Assembly: GCA_902772675.1 (NCBI GenBank)
Contig: CACYBN010000133.1
Location: 1-7,339 of the forward strand
Direction: 5' to 3'
From: an uncultured Erysipelotrichaceae bacterium
GTDB taxonomy: Bacteria; Bacillota_I; Bacilli_A; RF39; UBA660
Length of the DNA: 7,339 bases
Position 1 is the first letter of the stretch, and each line of letters opens with the position of its first letter. A model generated the notes under the pieces. It had not been told where the DNA came from. It saw only the letters and a list, made by a program, of their open reading frames with translations, and did no database searches. A program made the position numbers and the translations under genes. This document shows positions 1 to 4,924 of the stretch, one piece after another.

Positions 1-48
1 ATAATAGTAACTCATCAATTACAATCACTGGAGATGATTGAGATATGA
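1..48 (+). CDS. 3' end of an unidentified upstream gene (partial)
   Basis: Two plus-strand frames are open from the window edge and stop just before or within the rlmH start. One reads NSNSSITITGDD and stops at TGA 39-41. The other reads IIVTHQLQSLEMIEI and stops at TGA 46-48, overlapping the rlmH ATG in an ATGA arrangement. I slightly favour the first because its codons look more like the rest of the window, whereas the second uses CTG and GAG, which are rare here. In many Firmicutes rlmH lies downstream of the walJ/htrA end of the WalKR region, so such a gene is possible. The fragment is too short to name. Either way, the close spacing suggests rlmH is transcribed with its upstream neighbour. 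Confidence 0.3.
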   Translation: MIVTHQLQSLEMIEI

Positions 49-500
49 TAAAAATAATATGTGTAGGAAAAATCAAAGAAAAATATTTAGATGATGCAAT
101 AAAAGAATATAAAAAAAGATTATCTAAATATACTGATTTAGAAATTATAGAAATACCTGATGAAAGTAATTTAGATATAAAAAATATCTTAAAAAAAGAA
201 GCAGATAGTATTATTAAACATATAAATAGTAAAGATTATATAATTACTCTAGAAATAGAGGGAAAGAATCCTAGTTCGGTTGAATTTGCTGAAAAAATAG
301 ATAATATTTATCTTACTAATAGTAATATTACTTTTATAATTGGTGGATCTTATGGATTAGATGAATCTATTAAAAATTTATCTAATTATAAATTGTCTTT
401 TTCTAATATGACTTTTCCACATCAATTGTTTAGAGTTATGTTATTAGAACAAATATATAGAGCATATAAGATTAATAACAATGAAACCTATCACAAATAG
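45..500 (+). CDS. rlmH: 23S rRNA (pseudouridine1915-N3)-methyltransferase RlmH
   Basis: RlmH is a small cytoplasmic SPOUT (trefoil-knot) methyltransferase. It uses S-adenosylmethionine to methylate N3 of pseudouridine 1915 in helix 69 of 23S rRNA, acting on assembled 70S ribosomes. The 151 residues match the usual family length of about 155. Visible hallmarks are the N-terminal strand MIKIICVGKIKEKY, the LEIEGK..SSVEFA segment (69-82), the cofactor-loop motif GGSYGLD (100-106), the FPHQLFRVMLLEQIYRA knot helix (124-140) and the invariant C-terminal YHK (149-151), which contributes to the active site. The ATG follows a GGAGATGAT ribosome-binding sequence (30-38), with GGAG rather far away at 11 nt. 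The last codons also form the left arm of a terminator. The gene is complete; I see no anomaly in the protein. Confidence 0.96.
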   Translation: MIKIICVGKIKEKYLDDAIKEYKKRLSKYTDLEIIEIPDESNLDIKNILKKEADSIIKHINSKDYIITLEIEGKNPSSVEFAEKIDNIYLTNSNITFIIGGSYGLDESIKNLSNYKLSFSNMTFPHQLFRVMLLEQIYRAYKINNNETYHK

Positions 501-517
501 GTTCATTGTTTTTTTTT
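477..517 (+). terminator. Intrinsic terminator overlapping the rlmH 3' end
   Basis: The left arm 477-491 pairs with the right arm 497-510 through 14 base pairs with a single bulged A in the left arm. The loop is CACAA (492-496), and nine T residues follow (509-517). The left arm and loop are coding sequence for the RlmH C-terminus, and the TAG stop (498-500) lies in the right arm. This is a strong factor-independent terminator that separates rlmH from the amidase. Confidence 0.92.
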
Positions 518-534
518 ACTTCAAGTGTTATTCT
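506..534 (+). promoter_or_regulatory. Candidate sigma-A promoter of the amidase-ung operon
   Basis: The proposed -35 is TTGTTT (506-511). A 17-nt spacer ends in TGT, giving an extended -10, and the -10 is TATTCT (529-534). The start point would be near 541, leaving a leader of about 16 nt before ATG 557. The -35 lies inside the right arm and T-tract of the rlmH terminator. A second possible -10, TATTAT at 535-540, has no good -35. This is pattern-based only; AT-rich DNA produces such matches often. Confidence 0.5.
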
Positions 535-556
535 TATTATGAAAGTAGATGATTAA

Positions 557-2194
557 ATGAAAGAACTATTAATAGTTGCATCTCTTATTTCAACAGTTAA
601 AGCTACAACGCCTTCAACATATACAGAAACATCAGTTGATATAACAGAAATGAAAATTACTGAAATACAAGAAGCTGTTGATGAAGGATATATCAATTAT
701 GAAAGAATTATGAAGATATATCTTGAAAGAATAGATGAATACAACGATAAATATAATGCAATATTATATGTTAATCCAAATGCTTTAGAAGAAGCTAAAA
801 AAGCAGATGAAGAATATCAAAAAAATGGAAGAACTTCAGATCTATTTGGATTACCAATAGTAGTAAAAGATAATATAGATGTAAAAGGTATGCCTACGAC
901 TGGAGGTACAAAAGCTTTATCTGATAATTATCCTAAAGAAGATGCTCCTGCTATAAAGAAAGTTAAAGAAGCCGGAGGGATAATTATCGGTAAAACTAAT
1001 ATGAGTGAATTTGCTTTATCTGCATATTCTTCTTATAGTAGTTATGGTCATGTAAAAAATGCTTATAATACTAATTATTCTTCATATGGATCTAGTGGAG
1101 GAACAGCAGTAGCAGTAGCTGCTAATTTTGCAGTAGCAGGATTAGGTACAGATACTGGTGGGTCAGTAAGATTACCATCTGCAGCTAATAATTTAGTAGG
1201 ATTAAGACCTACACATGGAAGTGTATCTGGTGATGGAGTAATTAAATATGATAAAACAAGAGATACTATAGGTCCAATAACTAGATATGTAGAAGATAAT
1301 GCTATATTAATGGATATTATTTCAACTAAAGATACTAGTTTTAAAAAATCAATAAGTAAGAAAGACTCTCTAAAAGGTATTAGAATAGGAGTAGCTACTC
1401 AATTTAATAGTCCTGATTCTGGAATAAATAGTCTTATGAATAAAGCTATAAAAGAATTTAAATCAGAGGGAGCTGAAATAGTATATATAAATAATTTCTA
1501 CAATGGATATTATTCATTTAATGATAAATCTTTTTGTTATGATTTTAATCAATATTTAAAAGGTACTACAGGTACTATTAGAACTTTCCAAGAATTAAAA
1601 AAGTCAGGTAAATATGTCTTAAATATGAATTGGGTAGACTTATCTGAGTGTAGTAGGGATTATACAACTACAAGTGGATATAAAAAGATACAAAATGATA
1701 GAGATAATTATACTAATTATGTAAAAAATAAGTTTTCTTCAAATAATGTAGATGTAGTAATATATCCTACTATTATGAGTAGATTATTAACTTATTCTAG
1801 TGCTAAAAATGGATCATCTAAGACAAGAGCTTATACAATAACAGCAACTGGTTATCCATCAATGAATTTACAAATAGGTAAATTAAATGGGTTGAGCTAT
1901 GGAATGGAAATGGTAACTCTTGCAAATAACGAGTCTAAATTATATGAGATAGCATCAGTATATGAAAGTAATACTAAATATTATAATAATCCAACTATTT
2001 CTAAGAATTTATATACAATATCAGATAATTTAGTTAAAATAAAAGATAATTATAAAAAATCTAATTCTAAATATAAGAAAATAGATAAATTAACAAAAAA
2101 ATATCTAAAAGATTATGATGGATCTAATAAATCTAATTTAAAAGAAAGTTTATTAAATTCACTATATGAACTAGTAGATAGGAACAGTAAATAG
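557..2194 (+). CDS. Amidase-signature family hydrolase, probably secreted
   Basis: This 545-residue serine amidase of the amidase-signature superfamily hydrolyses a carboxamide bond; the substrate is unknown. The full Ser-cisSer-Lys triad is visible: Lys104 in IVVKDNIDVKG, cis-Ser179 in YGSSGG, and nucleophile Ser203 in GTDTGGSVRLPS. The 24-residue gap between the two serines equals that in FAAH (S217/S241). Residues 1-16 look like a short signal peptide (LLIVASLISTV, then VKA before Thr17). The catalytic fold runs to about 470 and is followed by a Lys-rich tail (about 475-545). The only cysteines are Cys327 and Cys365. No in-frame start lies further upstream because TAA occupies 554-556; the ribosome site (GTAGATGAT, 545-553) is weak. 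Without gatC/gatB nearby and with an export signal, GatA is unlikely. Length and export resemble bacterial peptide amidases, but that substrate is only an inference. Confidence 0.88.
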   Translation: MKELLIVASLISTVKATTPSTYTETSVDITEMKITEIQEAVDEGYINYERIMKIYLERIDEYNDKYNAILYVNPNALEEAKKADEEYQKNGRTSDLFGLPIVVKDNIDVKGMPTTGGTKALSDNYPKEDAPAIKKVKEAGGIIIGKTNMSEFALSAYSSYSSYGHVKNAYNTNYSSYGSSGGTAVAVAANFAVAGLGTDTGGSVRLPSAANNLVGLRPTHGSVSGDGVIKYDKTRDTIGPITRYVEDNAILMDIISTKDTSFKKSISKKDSLKGIRIGVATQFNSPDSGINSLMNKAIKEFKSEGAEIVYINNFYNGYYSFNDKSFCYDFNQYLKGTTGTIRTFQELKKSGKYVLNMNWVDLSECSRDYTTTSGYKKIQNDRDNYTNYVKNKFSSNNVDVVIYPTIMSRLLTYSSAKNGSSKTRAYTITATGYPSMNLQIGKLNGLSYGMEMVTLANNESKLYEIASVYESNTKYYNNPTISKNLYTISDNLVKIKDNYKKSNSKYKKIDKLTKKYLKDYDGSNKSNLKESLLNSLYELVDRNSK

Positions 2195-2202
2195 GAGATC
2201 AT

Positions 2203-2865
2203 ATGTTAGGAAATGATTGGGATAACTTATTAAAAGAAGAAATGGAAAAAGAATATTTTACTAAGTTAATTAATTTTGTTAATGAAGAGTACAAGAATAA
2301 AACTATATATCCTAAAAAAAGTGAAATATTTAATGCTTTTAGACATACTTCTTACAAGGATACAAAAGTAGTTATTTTAGGACAAGATCCATATCATGGA
2401 GAAAATGAAGCAGAAGGATTATCTTTTTCTGTTAAAACAGGTATTAGAAAACCTCCTAGTTTAAATAATATATATAAAGAATTACATGATGATTTAAATA
2501 TACCTATATGTGAAAATGGAAGCCTTTTAAAATGGACTGAGGAAGGAGTTCTATTACTAAATAGTGTCTTAACTGTTGAAAAAGATAAACCAGCTTCTCA
2601 TCAAGGTTTAGGATGGGAACAATTCACAGATGCTGTTATTAAAAAAATAAATGAGAAAGATACTCCAGTTGTATTTATATTGTGGGGTAATTATGCTAGA
2701 AAAAAGAAAGATTTAATTACAAATAAAAAACATTTAGTAATAGAATCAGCTCATCCATCTCCTTTTTCTGCTAGAAATGGATTTTTTGGAAGTAAACCTT
2801 TTTCTAAAACAAATGATTTTTTAAGAAAAAATAATATTAAAGAAATAGATTGGAATTTAAAATAA
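2203..2865 (+). CDS. ung: Uracil-DNA glycosylase, family 1 (UDG)
   Basis: UDG removes uracil from DNA, arising from cytosine deamination or dUMP misincorporation, by cleaving the N-glycosidic bond; it starts base-excision repair in the cytoplasm. The 220 residues match the family length. Motifs in order are the water-activating loop GQDPYHG (60-66; catalytic Asp62, Tyr64), the KPPSLNNIYKEL proline loop (83-94), the LLLNSVLTV segment (117-125), the VVFILWG strand (156-162) and the intercalation loop AHPSPFSARNGFFG (183-196; catalytic His184). Phe188 replaces the Leu found in the E. coli and human enzymes; I recall B. subtilis UDG also having Phe here. The start is supported by AGGAG (2193-2197), 5 nt before ATG, which overlaps the amidase stop codon (2192-2194). 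The two genes are therefore probably co-transcribed and perhaps translationally coupled. Confidence 0.97.
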   Translation: MLGNDWDNLLKEEMEKEYFTKLINFVNEEYKNKTIYPKKSEIFNAFRHTSYKDTKVVILGQDPYHGENEAEGLSFSVKTGIRKPPSLNNIYKELHDDLNIPICENGSLLKWTEEGVLLLNSVLTVEKDKPASHQGLGWEQFTDAVIKKINEKDTPVVFILWGNYARKKKDLITNKKHLVIESAHPSPFSARNGFFGSKPFSKTNDFLRKNNIKEIDWNLK

Positions 2866-2897
2866 AAAAGTGATTATGCATCACTTTTTTTCTTTTT
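2864..2897. terminator. Shared bidirectional terminator between ung and the LemA gene
   Basis: An 11-bp perfect stem, AAAAAAGTGAT (2864-2874) with ATCACTTTTTT (2880-2890), encloses the loop TATGC. Read rightwards it ends in T7-C-T5 (2885-2897), terminating ung. Read leftwards it ends in the T6 complementary to 2864-2869, terminating the LemA gene. The left arm overlaps the ung stop (2863-2865); the loop and right arm encode the last residues of the LemA protein, whose stop is at 2874-2876. One hairpin thus serves two convergent genes. Confidence 0.9.
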
Positions 2898-3431
2898 ATC
2901 AGATTGTTTTAATATTTCAAAGAATTCTTCTTTATCAAAAGAATATGTAAATTTGAAATCATATCCTTTTTTTCTAGCTATTATTTTAGCTGGAAATGAA
3001 TCTATTAAAGAATTAAAATCATTTGAATTGTCATTATAGAATTTCTTAGTAGCCTCTAAATCCATTTCTACTTTATTAAGAGTATTTATTTTATTTTGTG
3101 TTTCTTCATCAGGTATATAAGATTTATTTACAAATAAATATTCTTTTAAGTCAGAATAATAATTATTTAAATCTCTATCATAACTGATTGAATCCAATTT
3201 TTTCTTTTGTAGTTGTTTTATAGATGGGAATGTTGGATTTTCACTTAACGAATTTATATTTTCACAGATATCTTCCATTAAATTAGTCTTTTGATTTAAT
3301 AATTCATCTATTTCATTTTCTCCATCATGTATCTTAGTAAGTATTATTTCAAAGTCTTGTTTTATACTTTTAAATTTAAATATTATAAGTACGACTATAA
3401 CTACTAATAATAAAATAATATATGGAATCAT
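2874..3431 (-). CDS. LemA family membrane-anchored protein (divergent)
   Basis: The 185-residue protein has one N-terminal membrane segment (about residues 3-19, very rich in Ile/Leu/Val) followed by a soluble helical domain, the usual LemA plan and length. Two family-like blocks are visible. ENEIDELLNQKTNLMEDI (38-55) corresponds to the conserved ID-LL-R-DLIPNLV helix. KKFYNDNSNDFNSLIDSFP (129-147) corresponds to the YND-V-DYN-FP motif and is followed by KIIARKKGY...F and a C-terminal FFE. Conservation is weak outside these blocks, and the tail ends in a Lys-rich stretch. LemA proteins form helical bundles at the membrane; their biochemical role is unsettled, so none is assigned. The start has GAGGGTG (complement of 3437-3443), 5 nt away. 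The gene stands alone on its strand, convergent with ung and divergent from pta. Confidence 0.75.
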   Translation of the reverse strand: MIPYIILLLVVIVVLIIFKFKSIKQDFEIILTKIHDGENEIDELLNQKTNLMEDICENINSLSENPTFPSIKQLQKKKLDSISYDRDLNNYYSDLKEYLFVNKSYIPDEETQNKINTLNKVEMDLEATKKFYNDNSNDFNSLIDSFPAKIIARKKGYDFKFTYSFDKEEFFEILKQSDKKKKSDA

Positions 3432-3454
3432 ATAAACACCCTCTATCTTACATT

Positions 3455-3483
3455 AGTATAGCAAAAAAAAAATTAATATTCAA
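3455..3483 (-). promoter_or_regulatory. Candidate sigma-A promoter of the LemA gene
   Basis: On the minus strand the -35 is TTGAAT (complement of 3478-3483). A 17-nt spacer ends in TGC, an extended -10, and the -10 is TATACT (complement of 3455-3460). The start point would be near 3448, leaving about 17 nt to the ATG. The match is good, and the -35 overlaps the -35 area of the divergent pta promoter. Confidence 0.65.
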
Positions 3484-3505
3484 TTATTGTGTAAAATGTT
3501 ATAAT
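3477..3505 (+). promoter_or_regulatory. Candidate sigma-A promoter of pta
   Basis: A consensus -10, TATAAT (3500-3505), is preceded by TGT to form an extended -10. At 17-nt spacing the -35 position (3477-3482) reads TATTCA, a poor match, so the promoter would rely on the extended -10. The start would be near 3512, giving a leader of about 16 nt that holds the GAAGG ribosome site (3516-3520). I found no convincing cre (CcpA) operator. Confidence 0.65.
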
Positions 3506-3527
3506 TATTAAGAAAGAAGGTATTTAT

Positions 3528-4517
3528 ATGAACTTTATTGAAAGAATAAAAGAAAGAGCTAAATCTGATAAGAAAACTATAGTACTACCTGAAACTATGG
3601 ATAAAAGAGTTTTAGATGCTGCTAAAATGATTCTTGATGAAGATATTGCAGATTTAATACTAATAGGAAAAGAAGAAGAAATAAAAAATAATAATATAGA
3701 TTTATCTAAAGTAAGAGTAATAGATCCTGATAATAGTGAATTAACTGAAGAATTTACTAATAAATTATATGAATTAAGAAAAGAAAAAGGGATGACTCTA
3801 GAAGAAGCAAAAAGATTATTAACGGAAGACTATATGTATTTTTCATGTATGTTAGTAAAAGAAGGACATGCTGATGGAGTAGTATCTGGGGCTTGTCATT
3901 CTACTGCTAATACTTTAAGACCATCTTTACAAATAATTAAGACTAAGCCAGGCGTTAAGTTAGTTTCAGCTTTCTTTTTAATGGTTGTTCCTAATTGTGA
4001 ATATGGAGCTAATGGAACTTTCATTTTTGCGGATAGTGGTCTTGAACAAAATCCTGATCCAGAAAGATTAGCTAGTATTGCTGGTTCATCTGCTGAAAGT
4101 TTTAAATTATTAGTTGAAGAAGAACCTGTTGTTGCTTTATTATCTCATTCTACTAAAGGAAGTGCATCTCATGCTGATGTAGATAAAGTAGTAGAGGCAA
4201 CTAAACTAGCTAAAGAAGAATTTAAAGAATATAAAATAGATGGTGAATTACAATTAGATGCTGCCATAGTACCTGATGTAGCTAAATCTAAAGCACCTGA
4301 TAGCGATGTTGCAGGACATGCTAATGTTTTAGTATTCCCAGACTTAGATGCTGGAAATATTGGCTATAAATTAGTTCAAAGATTAGCTAAAGCAGAAGCA
4401 TATGGTCCTATTACTCAAGGAATTGCTAAACCTATAAATGATTTATCAAGAGGATGTTCTGCTGAAGATATAGTAGGAGTAGTAGCAATTACTGCAGTAC
4501 AAGCCCAAAATAATTAA
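3528..4517 (+). CDS. pta: Phosphate acetyltransferase (phosphotransacetylase)
   Basis: Pta interconverts acetyl-CoA plus phosphate with acetyl phosphate plus CoA in the cytoplasm. With acetate kinase it yields ATP from acetyl-CoA in fermentation, or activates acetate. The 329 residues match the short, single-domain Bacillus/Methanosarcina class without the regulatory N-terminal domains of E. coli Pta. Residues aligned with catalytic or CoA/phosphate-contacting positions of the Methanosarcina thermophila enzyme are present: Arg131 (NTLRPS), Cys157 (PNC), and Ser307, Arg308 and Asp314 (NDLSRGCSAEDI). Other family blocks are GHADGVVSGA (113-122), FADSGLEQNPDP (167-178) and FPDLDAGNIGYKL (270-282). 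GAAGG lies 7 nt before ATG. It is monocistronic between its own promoter and terminator; acetate kinase is not in the window. As I recall, ung and pta are adjacent in several lactobacilli; here a reversed LemA gene separates them. Confidence 0.97.
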   Translation: MNFIERIKERAKSDKKTIVLPETMDKRVLDAAKMILDEDIADLILIGKEEEIKNNNIDLSKVRVIDPDNSELTEEFTNKLYELRKEKGMTLEEAKRLLTEDYMYFSCMLVKEGHADGVVSGACHSTANTLRPSLQIIKTKPGVKLVSAFFLMVVPNCEYGANGTFIFADSGLEQNPDPERLASIAGSSAESFKLLVEEEPVVALLSHSTKGSASHADVDKVVEATKLAKEEFKEYKIDGELQLDAAIVPDVAKSKAPDSDVAGHANVLVFPDLDAGNIGYKLVQRLAKAEAYGPITQGIAKPINDLSRGCSAEDIVGVVAITAVQAQNN

Positions 4518-4520
4518 TAG

Positions 4521-4547
4521 ATTCTGCTTCGGCAGAATTTTTCTTTT
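4521..4547 (+). terminator. Intrinsic terminator of pta with UUCG tetraloop
   Basis: A perfect 7-bp stem, ATTCTGC (4521-4527) with GCAGAAT (4532-4538), is closed by a C(UUCG)G loop, one of the most stable RNA tetraloops. It is followed by the T-rich tract TTTTCTTTT (4539-4547). It begins 3 nt after the pta stop. Confidence 0.95.
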
Positions 4548-4572
4548 AAAAATAATACTTATATGATATAAT
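4544..4572 (+). promoter_or_regulatory. Candidate sigma-A promoter of the DUF1934-argS operon
   Basis: A consensus -10, TATAAT (4567-4572), is preceded by TGA, an extended -10. The -35 position at 17-nt spacing reads TTTTAA (4544-4549), weak and overlapping the T-tract of the pta terminator. The predicted start near 4579 leaves a leader of about 14 nt. That is far too short for a T-box or other leader control of argS, and it makes an upstream GTG start at 4578 implausible. Confidence 0.65.
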
Positions 4573-4592
4573 CAAGCGTGATTGGTGATACT

Positions 4593-4919
4593 ATGAAGAA
4601 TATAGAATTAATTATAAATATAAATAATAATATAAATATATATAAAGCTACTATAGATAATAATATTATTAAATATGAAGATAATGATTCTAAAGTAACT
4701 ATGGATATAAATAAAGATCGATTAATAAGAACTTCTAAAGAAAAGTATATGGTATTAGATTTTAAACAAGAATTAGTCCATATTACTATAAAAGATATTA
4801 ATTATGATATATCTTTAAAAATAGAAGTAAAATCTATAGAAAAAGAAGATAATTATTATAAAGTATTATATGTATTAGAAAATGATGAGTTTAACTTTGA
4901 ATTAAAAATAAAGGAGTAA
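4593..4919 (+). CDS. DUF1934 (YwiB-like) beta-barrel protein
   Basis: This is a small cytoplasmic protein of 108 residues with alternating short strands (IKYEDNDSKVTMDI, KYMVLDFKQ, YYKVLYVLE, FNFELKIKE) and no signal peptide or membrane segment. Its strand pattern fits DUF1934, whose B. subtilis member YwiB has a calycin-like beta-barrel structure and no known function. Position directly before argS and rpoE is the same as ywiB in Bacillus and is the strongest support. The N-terminus is unusually rich in Asn and Ile. I place the start at ATG 4593, not the in-frame GTG 4578. ATG is preceded by GGTGAT (4584-4589), which pairs with the anti-SD region, while GTG lies at the predicted transcription start. 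The gene overlaps the argS ribosome site with its last codons, so the two are co-transcribed. Confidence 0.8.
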   Translation: MKNIELIININNNINIYKATIDNNIIKYEDNDSKVTMDINKDRLIRTSKEKYMVLDFKQELVHITIKDINYDISLKIEVKSIEKEDNYYKVLYVLENDEFNFELKIKE

Positions 4920-4924
4920 TTATT

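Noticed and set aside
557..2194. Amidase as GatA of the Glu-tRNA amidotransferase
   Set aside because: Apparent signal peptide, Lys-rich extension, and neighbours that are not gatC or gatB.
3484..3527. cre-type (CcpA) operator upstream of pta
   Set aside because: No TG-N-CG-N-CA palindrome is visible between the promoter and the start codon.
4548..4595. Possible T-box or other leader regulating argS
   Set aside because: The space between the pta terminator and the DUF1934 start is under 50 bp, with a leader of about 14 nt; no specifier or antiterminator structure fits.
4611..4680. ATA/AAT-rich stretch as an origin or repeat array
   Set aside because: It is ordinary low-complexity coding sequence for an Asn/Ile-rich N-terminus in an AT-rich genome; no regular repeat unit or DnaA-box cluster.
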